Shown here one piece after another: positions 50,994 through 59,896 of a stretch of 64,000 nt of DNA. The DNA is taken from contig JBGCFI010000035.1 in assembly GCA_045106855.1 (NCBI GenBank), positions 1 to 64,000 of the forward strand, written 5' to 3'. Position 1 is the first letter of the stretch. Every line of letters starts with the position of its first letter. The notes beneath the pieces are model-generated. The model saw only the letters and a program-made list of their open reading frames with translations, ran no database searches and was not told the origin of the DNA. The translations under genes were made by a program, and so were the position numbers. Source of the DNA: Granulosicoccus sp045106855 (GTDB lineage: Bacteria > Pseudomonadota > Gammaproteobacteria > Granulosicoccales > Granulosicoccaceae).

Positions 50994-51998
50994 ATGGGCA
51001 GCATAACTCTCAAGAATGTGACAAAAAGCTTCGGCAAAACCGAAGTCATCCGCCCTCTTGATCTTCAGATCGATGATGGTGAATTCGTGGTGTTTGTCGG
51101 CCCATCGGGTTGCGGCAAATCCACTCTGCTGCGCCTGATAGCGGGCCTGGAAGATATTACCAGCGGCACAATCGACATTAATGGCAAAGATGCCACCGCT
51201 GTTCCACCTGCCAAACGCGGGTTGGCCATGGTGTTTCAGTCGTACGCACTGTACCCGCACATGTCGGTTCGCAAGAACATTGCCTTCCCACTGAAAATGG
51301 CAGGACTGGAAAAAGCAGATCGAGACCGTAAGGTGACTGATGCAGCAAAGATTCTGAATCTCACCGATTATCTCGATAGACGGCCTGGTCAGTTATCAGG
51401 CGGTCAGCGACAACGCGTGGCCATTGGGCGTGCTATTGTTCGCGAACCCGATGCTTTCTTGTTTGATGAACCACTGTCTAATCTGGATGCAGCCTTACGC
51501 GGCAATATGCGTCTTGAGATTGCTGAATTGCATCAGACACTGGACACAACCATGATTTACGTTACCCATGATCAAGTGGAAGCGATGACCATGGCGGACA
51601 AAATCGTTGTCCTTCAGGCAGGTGTTATTGAGCAAGTGGGTTCGCCACTGGATCTCTATCGTGAGCCTGCCAATATTTTTGTTGCAGGTTTTATCGGAAG
51701 TCCCGCCATGAACCTGATTGAAGGTGATGCTGCTTCCAGTCGTGGCGCGAAAACGATTGGTGTACGACCCGAACATTTCGAGCTGTCTACTGATGGTGGT
51801 GAATGGCGCGGTGTTGTTGGTGTGTCCGAGCATCTGGGTTCAGATACTTTCCTGCGTGTGGATGTCGATGGCGTAGGAACGCTGACGGCTCGTGCTGATG
51901 GTGAGTTTCCGGCTCGGCATGGAGACATCGTCGGGTTAACTCCAGACCCCGGGCGCATCCATCGATTCGATGATGCCGGATTACGCATCACATCGTAA
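50994..51998 (+). CDS. mtlK: Sugar-alcohol ABC transporter ATPase (MalK/UgpC-like)
   Basis: A 334-residue ATPase: Walker A GPSGCGKST (about 37-45), Q-loop MVFQSYALYPHMSV, signature LSGGQRQRVAIGRAIV, Walker B FLFDEPLSNLDA, H-loop YVTHDQVEAMTM. The C-terminal TOBE region includes GVRPEHFELS. Couples ATP hydrolysis to polyol uptake with the MtlF/G permeases. In the same operon, 32 bases after mtlG. Confidence 0.92.
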   Translation: MGSITLKNVTKSFGKTEVIRPLDLQIDDGEFVVFVGPSGCGKSTLLRLIAGLEDITSGTIDINGKDATAVPPAKRGLAMVFQSYALYPHMSVRKNIAFPLKMAGLEKADRDRKVTDAAKILNLTDYLDRRPGQLSGGQRQRVAIGRAIVREPDAFLFDEPLSNLDAALRGNMRLEIAELHQTLDTTMIYVTHDQVEAMTMADKIVVLQAGVIEQVGSPLDLYREPANIFVAGFIGSPAMNLIEGDAASSRGAKTIGVRPEHFELSTDGGEWRGVVGVSEHLGSDTFLRVDVDGVGTLTARADGEFPARHGDIVGLTPDPGRIHRFDDAGLRITS

Positions 51999-52020
51999 TA
52001 GTTCAGAGAAAACTGAGATC

Positions 52021-53523
52021 GTGATAGATACTTCCACTAAATCGAATGTCGCGCTGACACTGAGTCTGGAAACGCTGGAGCATTTGCCAGAGAACGTTGC
52101 GCGGCCACAATACTCTCGCGAAGATCTCTCTGCCGGAATCCTGCATTTTGGTCCTGGAAATTTTCATAAAGCGCATCAGGCAGTTTATCTCGACAGGCTC
52201 ATGAATGAGGGTGCTGATCACGACTGGGGCATTGTTGGTGCGAGTGTCATGCTCGGTGATGCCAAGTTGCGAGATACCATGCTCGATCAGAACTTGTTAT
52301 CTACGGTAGTCACACAATCAGCGACGGTGAGTGAGGCGCAAGTGATTGGTCCCATGATTGACTATCTGCCTATTGGTGACGGAGAAGCCATACTGGTAGC
52401 CATGTCTGACCCTTCCATTCGTATCGTGTCACTTACGGTGACCGAAGGTGGGTATTTCGTGAATGCCGCTACAGGAAAATTTGATAAAGATCATCCCGTA
52501 ATACAAGCCGATGTTGCGGCCTACAATAATCCCCAAACTGTCTTTGGGCTAATAGTCAAAGGGTTGGAACAACGTCGTGCGGCCGGCAAAGCTGCGTTTA
52601 CTGTCATGTCTTGCGACAACTTGCCACACAATGGTCATGCTGCACGAGAAGCCGTCGTCGGATTTGCAGAATTGGTCGACTCCTCTCTTGCCACGTGGAT
52701 ACGTGAAAACTCAAGTTTTCCAAATGGCATGGTCGATAGAATTACGCCTGCAACGGGTGCAAACGAGCGCGATAGGGTGCAAGAACTGTTTGGGGTGAGT
52801 GATCAGGCACCGGTTTTTTGCGAAGATTATATTCAATGGGTTCTCGAGGATAGTTTTGTTGCGGGCAGGCCCGCTTTTGAACGTGCTGGTGTACAAATAG
52901 TTGCTGATGTTGCTCCCTACGAAATGATGAAAATTCGCATTTTAAATGGCGGTCATGCGGTATTGGCTTACCCGGCAGCCTTACTGGGAATAGAGTACGC
53001 ACACGAAGCCCTGCAGGATAGTCGCATCAGGAAATTCCTGAAAACTGTAGAGCTACGTGAAATCCTTCCAGTTGTCCCGCAAGTTCCCGGGGTTAACCTT
53101 TATGATTACTGCGAGAGTGTTCTGAGTCGATTTGCCAACCCGGCAATTGCCGATACTATCAGTCGCTTGTGTTTTGATGGATCGAATCGTCAACCTAAAT
53201 TCATCGTTTCCACTTTGTCTGATCGTCTTGATCGTGATGAAAGCATTGATGGGCTGGCACTTGCCTCGGCATTCTGGTGTCGTTATTGTGAAGGCACTGA
53301 TGAACTGGGTAACGTCATTGCACCCAATGATCCTTCCTGGGACCGTTTACAGGCAAAAGCTGCCGAATCCTTGCAAGATCCCAATGCCTGGATAGGGATG
53401 CACGATGTCTATGGGAACCTTGGCGAAGACCCACGATTTCAACAGAGCTTTATCAACGCTCTGGAAGGTGTGCGATCAAAAGGTGTCGCGCAGATGTTAA
53501 ACCAGTACTGCGAAGATTTTTAA
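52021..53523 (+). CDS. mtlD: Mannitol 2-dehydrogenase (long-chain polyol dehydrogenase)
   Basis: An enzyme of about 500 residues oxidising D-mannitol (or D-sorbitol/D-arabinitol) to the ketose with NAD. Features are LEHLPENVARPQYSRED, the dinucleotide region GILHFGPGNFHKAHQAVYLD, PNGMVDRITPAT (residues around the active-site turn) and MMKIRILNGGHAVLAYPAAL with the catalytic Lys and Asn-x-x-His. The family also includes fructuronate reductase, but length and operon context favour the mannitol enzyme. GTG 52021 is assumed as start; ATG 51970 overlaps mtlK by 29 bases and is possible. No fructokinase gene is adjacent. Confidence 0.85.
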   Translation: MIDTSTKSNVALTLSLETLEHLPENVARPQYSREDLSAGILHFGPGNFHKAHQAVYLDRLMNEGADHDWGIVGASVMLGDAKLRDTMLDQNLLSTVVTQSATVSEAQVIGPMIDYLPIGDGEAILVAMSDPSIRIVSLTVTEGGYFVNAATGKFDKDHPVIQADVAAYNNPQTVFGLIVKGLEQRRAAGKAAFTVMSCDNLPHNGHAAREAVVGFAELVDSSLATWIRENSSFPNGMVDRITPATGANERDRVQELFGVSDQAPVFCEDYIQWVLEDSFVAGRPAFERAGVQIVADVAPYEMMKIRILNGGHAVLAYPAALLGIEYAHEALQDSRIRKFLKTVELREILPVVPQVPGVNLYDYCESVLSRFANPAIADTISRLCFDGSNRQPKFIVSTLSDRLDRDESIDGLALASAFWCRYCEGTDELGNVIAPNDPSWDRLQAKAAESLQDPNAWIGMHDVYGNLGEDPRFQQSFINALEGVRSKGVAQMLNQYCEDF

Positions 53524-53572
53524 TGATTGAGCTTACTGCATCAAACGAAAACAAGGTTCGGGAGTAGTATCC

Positions 53573-54484
53573 GTGCCGGTTGGGTTACATCCGACATCGA
53601 ATAAAGTGCCGGAACTTGAAATTACGGATGGTACCAAAAGGTCCATGCGGTATATCGAGCATGGCTTTCCAAACCCATTGGTACGTTGGCATTACCATGA
53701 TGACTATGAACTTCATTTAATTGTTGCAAGCACAGGCAAAGTATTTGTCGGTGATCATGTAGGCCGATTCTCTCCCGGGCACCTGGTGCTGACAGGGCCA
53801 CGACTACCCCATAACTGGATCAGTCAGACTGAGCCCGGTGAAGTCATAGAGCTTCGAGATCTGGTCATTCAGTTCCGAATGGATCTAATACCTAGAATGG
53901 CAGATATGGCACCTGAGCTTACCTCCATCCTGCCTCTGCTTGATCGCGCAAGACATGGCGTTGAGTTTTTATCCGTAGATACCCAATGGGCGAAGTCGAT
54001 GTTTCAGTCGGTTCGTGATGCGGAAGGACCTCGGAGGATTTCATTGTTAATCGATTTTTTAAATTATCTTTCCGACGAGCACGACTATGCGCTGCTTTCG
54101 ACGCTGGCTATTCGATCGCGCGCTGATCAAGCTTCACAAGACAAAATTGAAGAAGTCACGCAGTACATCAGCGAGAATTTTTCTCGTGAGATAACACTTG
54201 GAGAGATGGCAAAACGTGTGGGCATGAACGACAGTGCGTTTTCACGCTTCTTTGCCAAAGCGACAGGAAACAGCTTTAATCGTTTCGTTAATCGCGTTCG
54301 CATCAGCAAGGCTTGCGAGCTGCTCTCGGATACGGAAATACCTATTACAGAGATTTGCTACCAGGCTGGTTTTAACAATATCGCTAATTTTAATCGGCGG
54401 TTCCGGGAGCTGAAGGAAAACACGCCAAGAGAATATCGCCGCCAATCAAGGTTTCGTCACGGTGTTCGCAGCATTAGAAACTGA
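53573..54484 (+). CDS. mtlR: AraC-family regulator, probable mannitol activator
   Basis: A 303-residue regulator with an N-terminal cupin-like ligand domain (about 20-160, YIEHGFPNPLVRWHYHDDYE and FSPGHLVLTGPRLPHNWIS) and a C-terminal pair of AraC helix-turn-helices (about 200-295, SENFSREITLGEMAKRVGMN and ITEICYQAGFNNIANFNRRF). GTG 53573 is preceded by CGGGAG, a good ribosome-binding site. In Pseudomonas the equivalent regulator MtlR activates the mtl operon; co-linearity here suggests the same, likely acting on the AT-rich region upstream of mtlE. Confidence 0.87.
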   Translation: MPVGLHPTSNKVPELEITDGTKRSMRYIEHGFPNPLVRWHYHDDYELHLIVASTGKVFVGDHVGRFSPGHLVLTGPRLPHNWISQTEPGEVIELRDLVIQFRMDLIPRMADMAPELTSILPLLDRARHGVEFLSVDTQWAKSMFQSVRDAEGPRRISLLIDFLNYLSDEHDYALLSTLAIRSRADQASQDKIEEVTQYISENFSREITLGEMAKRVGMNDSAFSRFFAKATGNSFNRFVNRVRISKACELLSDTEIPITEICYQAGFNNIANFNRRFRELKENTPREYRRQSRFRHGVRSIRN

Positions 54485-54650
54485 GTGTCTCATTGCATTG
54501 CGACTAGCTATTGAGGTTTCTGTGCCGTCCGCTTCCTGTCGGCGAAATTGGTCGTCCCGTATTCTGGGACTATGTACACCCAAAGATGTGCCAGTGGGCA
54601 CAGCTTGCATAGACTGACGGGCAATGCGGCGGTAATACCTGGACGAATGT

Positions 54651-55250
54651 CTAACTGAATTTGAAACCGCAAACTACAGTGCCATTCTTTTTGCACTGTA
54701 CTGAAACTTCTCTACCTGATGCCTCTGCAAAAAAAGAGGCCACCATATGGCAGGTGAGGGGCTCTTTATGAACCAGTGTTGCCACCGGGCAGCTGTGACA
54801 GACAACGTAGTGATTCTTGCCTTTTTTGGTGAGTTCGGCCGTTGCACCTAGTGAATTGACCGTGTCGACAGACTGTTGAATGCTGACTGTGAGATTGGGA
54901 CCCGGCTGTAATCCGCTGGCTTTTGCTAGAGAGCGGCCTGTCTTTTCGAGCAATTGCAGGCGTCCTTTTTCCGGAAAATCTGTGCTGATGGTTTGCATAA
55001 GCACATCGAGCACGGGTTTGTAGGCCGTTGAATGAACATCTTCATGGCCTGCGCTTGTTTTGTATTGGTAGGCGGGTTTGCCGGCGCCGTTAGGGTGTCG
55101 TTGTTCATGCTTTACGATGACACCTGCGGCTTCGAGCTTGCGCACTTGCACATGTGCTGAATTTTTTGAAATTCCCAGCTCTGTCGCGAGCTCCTGGATG
55201 GTTAATGGAGATCTATTCAGAAGGTCCGTAATTTTGTTGGTCGTGCCCAT
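54651..55250 (-). CDS. Winged-helix regulator with cysteine-rich sensor domain (SufR-like)
   Basis: A 199-residue protein. Residues 1-60 form a winged helix (TIQELATELGISKNSAHVQV, RKLEAAGVIVKHEQRHPNGA). The C-terminal sensor has five Cys at about 151, 154, 167, 186 and 194 in VVCHSCPVATLVHK, LTCHMV, VQCKKNGTVVCGF. This spacing resembles the Fe-S cluster domain of SufR-type repressors, so iron-sulphur, NO or redox sensing is inferred. ATG 55250 begins the conserved domain; upstream codons reach into the palindrome. It is divergent from the cytochrome P460 gene, which is its obvious target. Confidence 0.75.
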   Translation of the reverse strand: MGTTNKITDLLNRSPLTIQELATELGISKNSAHVQVRKLEAAGVIVKHEQRHPNGAGKPAYQYKTSAGHEDVHSTAYKPVLDVLMQTISTDFPEKGRLQLLEKTGRSLAKASGLQPGPNLTVSIQQSVDTVNSLGATAELTKKGKNHYVVCHSCPVATLVHKEPLTCHMVASFFAEASGREVSVQCKKNGTVVCGFKFS

Positions 55251-55305
55251 AGTGACTAGAGTGGTGGCGAGGACCAATATTAACTCATTTGCAGCTTGCT
55301 GGATA

Positions 55306-55331
55306 ATAAGTAATATAATACTATTACTTAT
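55306..55331. promoter_or_regulatory. 26-base palindrome between the SufR-like regulator and cytochrome P460
   Basis: ATAAGTAATA (55306-55315) and TATTACTTAT (55322-55331) are perfect 10-base inverted arms separated by TAATAC. The site lies 56 bases upstream of the regulator ATG and 78 bases upstream of the P460 ATG, in the only control region they share. The strong dyad is the likely operator of the regulator. Confidence 0.75.
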
Positions 55332-55408
55332 AATAATTAATGCGTTTGATGAGATCGCCGGAATTGTCGAGCCGAGAATGCTCAAACTTTCAAAAAGAGG
55401 AGATTGTT

Positions 55409-55921
55409 ATGCGAAAACTTACAACGGTAGTGGGTGCGTCAGCACTTTTGATGATGACGTCAGCGCTTGCCGATGGTGAAAGAGTTCCTTATCCCGAAGA
55501 TTACCGTACAACGTTCACTAACTATCTGAGTCTTGATCGTACTCAGAACCCTGATCAGATTATTCGCCTTTTCGGCAATGATCTTGCCATGCAAGGTCCT
55601 GGTGAAGATGGAAAGTTGCCGTATGGGTCCATCATTGTCGGTGAAGTCTACAAGGCAAAGCTGGATGAGGAGGGCAATGTGATGACAACAGCGCTCGGCC
55701 GCAGAATAAAAGACAAATTTGCTTTGATAGCCGTTATGCAACGCGGTGAAGGATGGGGTCAGCAGCATCCGGATGGGATCAGGAACGGCAATTGGGAAAT
55801 GGCAGCTTTCAAACCGGATGGTTCAAAAGCCGACAAGGATTTAAATGCGTGCATGGCATGTCATGCACCGCTGGAATCGAGCAATTATTTGTTCTCTTTC
55901 GAGCATCTGGATAAGCGTTAA
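55409..55921 (+). CDS. Cytochrome P460-family c-type haem protein
   Basis: A 170-residue exported protein with signal peptide KLTTVVGASALLMMTSALA. The c-haem motif CMACH is at about 148-152, near the C terminus, as in cytochrome P460 and cytochrome c'-beta. Upstream YPEDYRTTFTNYLSLDRTQN and GSIIVGEVYKAKLDEEG are the P460 fold. Members oxidise hydroxylamine (with a Lys-haem crosslink) or bind nitric oxide; which applies here is unresolved. ATG 55409 has GAGGAG 8 bases upstream; the frame start at 55340 is in the intergenic region. Monocistronic, paired with the divergent regulator. Confidence 0.85.
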   Translation: MRKLTTVVGASALLMMTSALADGERVPYPEDYRTTFTNYLSLDRTQNPDQIIRLFGNDLAMQGPGEDGKLPYGSIIVGEVYKAKLDEEGNVMTTALGRRIKDKFALIAVMQRGEGWGQQHPDGIRNGNWEMAAFKPDGSKADKDLNACMACHAPLESSNYLFSFEHLDKR

Positions 55922-56411
55922 TACAAGCAGTAACCGGGAAATAGCCCTTTGTTGTTGGCCAGGGTACTGCCTAAGTCCTGGTCGAATACTTGCGCACCTG
56001 AGCAAAGTAACATCGCTCAGGCGCGGGAGGCCTGCGCGTATCTAGTCTCGATTCAAGAGGCTAAATTGGCAATGCAGGCCATACCTCACCATGTAGGATG
56101 CTGTTCACTTTTTGAGGATTGCGGTCGTCAGTTTGGCCACTTGGCACTAGCTTCTGGTGGTTGTTGGTACAAATATTCACAGTTGTAGGTATTCTCTCTC
56201 AAGTCCGCCAAACCCGATCAAGGCTACAATAGAGGTCGCTGAGTTACAGGCCGCTAAGCTGACATCCGTCACAGCGCTTAGTCACGTTGCTGATAGGTTG
56301 GTTGTCTGTAAGTCGCGTTAGGATAGAGTCGATACGGAAGATACAGAACTCCGAAAGGACGGTGCATCTAACGCCGATTTCGCTTTAAGGCGGACCGGTC
56401 TAACACAACTG
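55922..56411. other. Intergenic region before the flippase gene
   Basis: 490 bases with no convincing gene. A hairpin of CCTGAGC (55997-56003) with GCTCAGG (56015-56021) lies 75 bases after the P460 stop, without a T tract, and may end that transcript weakly. The remainder shows no repeat or clear promoter. Confidence 0.3.
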
Positions 56412-57725
56412 ATGGGCAGCCAAATTACAACTGAATCACAAAATCCAACGCGATTGGCTGCGCTGCCTAGATACCTGTCTGCGGTGCTGAGTCAGGGCCT
56501 GGTCAGTGGTTTCCATTTCGTGTTGAATCTGCTGTTGGTGCGATTGCTAAGCGCAACGGATTTTGGCATTTATGCCTTAACCTTTGTGCTTGCTATTATG
56601 GCCTCATCGGTTAGTAATGCGTTAATCAGTACTCCATTGTGTGTGTTTGCACCGGCTGCTAAAACCGCACAAGAGCGCACGAGAATGGAGTCGATGCTAA
56701 CAACGCTTATGGCGCTTTTGCTAGGAGTCACTCTTGTCGTCGGTCTCATTGTTTGCATGGGGCTTGGTAGCGGTGAGACTGATATTCGCGTTTTGATTAG
56801 TGCACTGAGCTTTATCGTGGCCTACCTTGCCCGTCAGTATTCCCGCAGTTTCGGATATTCTCGTTTCGATGTCATTGCGGTGCTCTATGGCGATGTAACT
56901 TATGTGACTATTGGCGTGCTGATCCTTAGCAGTGTGTGGATGCTGGGCATGCCGATTACTGCCGTCGAAGTGTTTACCGCACTCACCCTCGCCAACCTGA
57001 TTGCCGTCATTCTTGAGTTAAGCAGATTGCCTGTCCGCATCTCGTTGCAATCATTATCCCAGGCTTTGAGTCAATATACGCCGGTGTGGACTCAGGCAAA
57101 ATGGGCGTTGATAGGCGCAGTTACTACCGTCGTGGTATCGCAGGCTCACAGCTTGGTCGTATCGGTAATGAAAAGCCCTGCGGATTACGCGCCTCTGGCT
57201 GCCGGATTCGTGCTTTTCGGGCCTGTGCGCGTCATTTTCAACACGATTCAAAACGTGATGAAGCCCGAGATGTCGTTGGCGATTTCACAAGATCGACCGC
57301 AGGATGCAAAACGCCAGATGATTTTGGCCAGTGGAATGTCCTTTGTGGCTGTTGCCGGGCTTATCCTGCTCACTATGCTTGTATGGCCATTACTGGATAA
57401 ATGGCTGTATAGCGAGCAGTACAGCGATGCTCCTATGCGGCAAATTGTGCTTATCTGGGGCGCCATCACGCTGGTTTCAGCGATTCAGAATGGTCCATTT
57501 GCGGCGTTACAATCCCTGCGCGCGTTTCGCCAGCTTGCCATGAGTACTATCTACGGCTCTGCCCTAAGTCTGGCGCTGGTTGCAATATTGTTGTTTATTG
57601 CTCCCATCCATTGGTCGATTACGGGCATATTCATCGCTGAAGGGTTTGTTGCCGTTTGGGTGGTCTGGTTGTCGATGAAGCTGTTTCGCGCAAAAGTTAC
57701 GATTCCGAAGACGGTTCATTCATGA
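56412..57725 (+). CDS. Polysaccharide flippase-like membrane protein (Wzx/MATE-like)
   Basis: A 437-residue protein with about twelve hydrophobic segments. The start LSQGLVSGFHFVLNLLLVRL followed by LSATDFGIYALTFVL (about 46-60) is the recognised opening of Wzx/RfbX-type oligosaccharide flippases (DFGIYAL). It would move a lipid-linked glycan across the inner membrane. It leads a three-gene operon with overlapping ATGA junctions, including a formyltransferase and a polysaccharide deacetylase, but no glycosyltransferase is nearby. Confidence 0.85.
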   Translation: MGSQITTESQNPTRLAALPRYLSAVLSQGLVSGFHFVLNLLLVRLLSATDFGIYALTFVLAIMASSVSNALISTPLCVFAPAAKTAQERTRMESMLTTLMALLLGVTLVVGLIVCMGLGSGETDIRVLISALSFIVAYLARQYSRSFGYSRFDVIAVLYGDVTYVTIGVLILSSVWMLGMPITAVEVFTALTLANLIAVILELSRLPVRISLQSLSQALSQYTPVWTQAKWALIGAVTTVVVSQAHSLVVSVMKSPADYAPLAAGFVLFGPVRVIFNTIQNVMKPEMSLAISQDRPQDAKRQMILASGMSFVAVAGLILLTMLVWPLLDKWLYSEQYSDAPMRQIVLIWGAITLVSAIQNGPFAALQSLRAFRQLAMSTIYGSALSLALVAILLFIAPIHWSITGIFIAEGFVAVWVVWLSMKLFRAKVTIPKTVHS

Positions 57726-58519
57726 GTATTGTTATCCTGGTTGGTGGTCAAAGTATTGATGGCAATTATGAGCATCGCTATCTGGTCGATGCTTTTCTGG
57801 CGACATTTGGCGACCAGGTAACGCGCATTATCTCGGCCGAGCCTGTCCGCCGGTCAATCGGTTTGAAAATCAAACGTACACTGAAACGTGGAAACTATCG
57901 GGAACGCATTGCTCGCGCCAGGTGGAAGGGGCCATTTGGGCCCGATGCTGAGTTACTAGGTAAAGCCTTGTTTGGTGATAATCCGCTTCAATCGATGCCG
58001 GGTGGCGACAAGCGTGTGGTTGTGCCCAGTCATAATGGTCCTGAATGCGAAGCTATTCTGGATGCTGACAAGCCTGATGTGATCGTCGTATATGGTACGG
58101 CCATTATCCGTGACAATATATTTCGTCGAGCGCGGCTGGTCACGCTTAACATGCATACAGGGCTTTCTCCCTACTATCGCGGTGACAGTACACTTTTCTG
58201 GCCTGTTTACCATGATGATCCTGATCACCTGGGCGTTACGGTACACAAACTGGTGCCGGAGGTTGATGGTGGTGATATTGTCTACACGGGCATGGTCAAC
58301 TACTCGGCTGGAGACACCGAAGCCGATATTTTTGCCAAGGGCGTCAAGGTGGGAACAGAACTGTACTGTAAGGCTGTTCAGGAAGCGTTGAACGGAACGA
58401 TAGAGTATCACCCGCAAGACTTGTCACTCGGCCGCGAATTCCGCTGGATTAACCGTACCGTAGCTGCAGAGAAACAGGTATTAGCCAATCTTGCACGTTG
58501 GGCAAAAAAATCAAAATGA
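57722..58519 (+). CDS. Formyltransferase-family protein (sugar N-formyltransferase-like)
   Basis: A 265-residue protein with the formyl-tetrahydrofolate transferase active-site pattern: LNMHTGLSPYYRGDSTLFW (Asn, His, then RG) and VHKLVPEVDGGDIVYTG with the catalytic Asp. The N terminus starts SIVILVGGQSIDGNYEHRYL, unlike methionyl-tRNA formyltransferase, and tRNA-binding extensions are absent. In polysaccharide operons these enzymes N-formylate amino sugars. The start overlaps the flippase stop as ATGA, so the preceding in-frame ATG at 57656 is rejected. Confidence 0.8.
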   Translation: MSIVILVGGQSIDGNYEHRYLVDAFLATFGDQVTRIISAEPVRRSIGLKIKRTLKRGNYRERIARARWKGPFGPDAELLGKALFGDNPLQSMPGGDKRVVVPSHNGPECEAILDADKPDVIVVYGTAIIRDNIFRRARLVTLNMHTGLSPYYRGDSTLFWPVYHDDPDHLGVTVHKLVPEVDGGDIVYTGMVNYSAGDTEADIFAKGVKVGTELYCKAVQEALNGTIEYHPQDLSLGREFRWINRTVAAEKQVLANLARWAKKSK

Positions 58520-59523
58520 CTGATGGCAAACCCAACAATGTATTGAGGAAAGTATTACGCGGCGTAGGGGTTTTCGCCTACCGGGCAGGATTGGCACCGG
58601 TCGTTATCAAGCTTAATTCGAATCGCGTTCGGACTTTGCTTTATCACGCTGTAGAGCCCGAATCCGACTCGTTTACCGAAGGACTCAATGTTAGCGTCAC
58701 CCCCGAAGTTTTTGCGGCTAACCTGGATTATTTCAAAAAACACTACAACGTGGTCCCGATGAGTGCAATTGAGTCCGGTGAACTTCCAGACAAGCCGCTA
58801 GTAATCACCTTTGACGATGGTTATCTGAGTGTTTATGAACATGCCATGCCAGCATTGCGTGAACGTGGCTTACCAGCATGCATCTACCTTATTTCACGAG
58901 CAGTGCAGGGTGGTATTGTCTGGGTGAATCTGCTCAATCATGCCCTGTCCAAGCATGCTGAGAAAACCCATGAGGTACTTCAGAAATTTAATGCGCTATC
59001 AACGCTAACAGACAAATCCAGCATAATTGCTTGTGTACAAAATTCTTTTACACCTGGTCAAATCGAAGTCTTGTGCTCATCGCTTACAGAGGCGTTACCG
59101 GAGATAAACTTTGATAGTTTGTATGCAAACAAAGCGCAGATTCTGGAAATGCAGGAATACGGTCTTCAGTTCGGTTTTCATACGCGCGATCATTATAATT
59201 TACGCAACTGCAGTGACTCAGAGCTAGAAGAACAGTTTGATAATGCCGGCTGTGAATCCGTCATGAATTCAAATACCTTTGCCTACCCATTCGGGTACTT
59301 TAATCGCAGAGCATTGGTACATCTTGAAGACAAGCCGTACCAGAGAATAATGACAGTTGGTAACAATAATGACATGTATTGGGACAAACACCAGGACAGA
59401 GCAGAATTGTTCACAGGAAATCCTGCGGAACTGTTTGCTCAACTTGAGGTTGTGGAACCAGTAATAGCCCGGCTTCGCAAGTGGATGGTTAAACCTGCAG
59501 ATGAGTTGCTGGAATCATCCTAG
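58516..59523 (+). CDS. Polysaccharide deacetylase-like protein (NodB homology)
   Basis: A 335-residue protein of the CE4/NodB fold. Motif 1 VITFDDGYLS (about 96-105) supplies the catalytic Asp and metal Asp; motif 2 is GFHTRDHYN (His-x3-His); a third motif is FAYPFGYFN. A signal or anchor is not obvious, and the N-terminal stretch includes VFAYRAGLAPVVI, a single hydrophobic segment. Start is ATG 58516, overlapping the formyltransferase stop (ATGA). It may remove acetyl groups from an amino sugar, for example before N-formylation; this pairing is inference. Confidence 0.85.
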   Translation: MTDGKPNNVLRKVLRGVGVFAYRAGLAPVVIKLNSNRVRTLLYHAVEPESDSFTEGLNVSVTPEVFAANLDYFKKHYNVVPMSAIESGELPDKPLVITFDDGYLSVYEHAMPALRERGLPACIYLISRAVQGGIVWVNLLNHALSKHAEKTHEVLQKFNALSTLTDKSSIIACVQNSFTPGQIEVLCSSLTEALPEINFDSLYANKAQILEMQEYGLQFGFHTRDHYNLRNCSDSELEEQFDNAGCESVMNSNTFAYPFGYFNRRALVHLEDKPYQRIMTVGNNNDMYWDKHQDRAELFTGNPAELFAQLEVVEPVIARLRKWMVKPADELLESS

Positions 59524-59896
59524 CGATATAGAGCGTAGATTTTTTGAGTAAAATCGCGGGAAAAGCGATCGGGTAAAATTGGGAGCCGATGTTCATTCCA
59601 GGGTGTGATTGACTTACTGAAGCGCAGGATCAGACCAGATCAACTCGTAGCCGGAAAACTATTAAGGATGTCAGGCTTAATAGATTCATAGGGTATCCGT
59701 CCTTGTAAATAAGACGGTACTTTCGATGCAGATAAATGATCATGCCAAGATAGTGTAGTAATTCCCAGTAAGTCGTGATGTAGTTCACTAATCAGTCGCA
59801 TAACCTGACAATCTTAAAGTGCTTGTCGGTAAACCTAGTCAGAGCAAGTCCATGGCTGCCGACATCATGGCCGTTACCGGTTATTTACTGATTCCA
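59524..59896. other. Intergenic region before the transglutaminase-like gene
   Basis: About 370 bases with no separate gene or strong hairpin. In-frame upstream codons of the next gene extend into it from 59819, giving alternative starts at 59819 and 59852. Confidence 0.3.

Noticed and set aside
55949..56188. 79-codon plus-strand frame
   Set aside because: No conserved motif, and it crosses the hairpin after the P460 gene; treated as non-coding.
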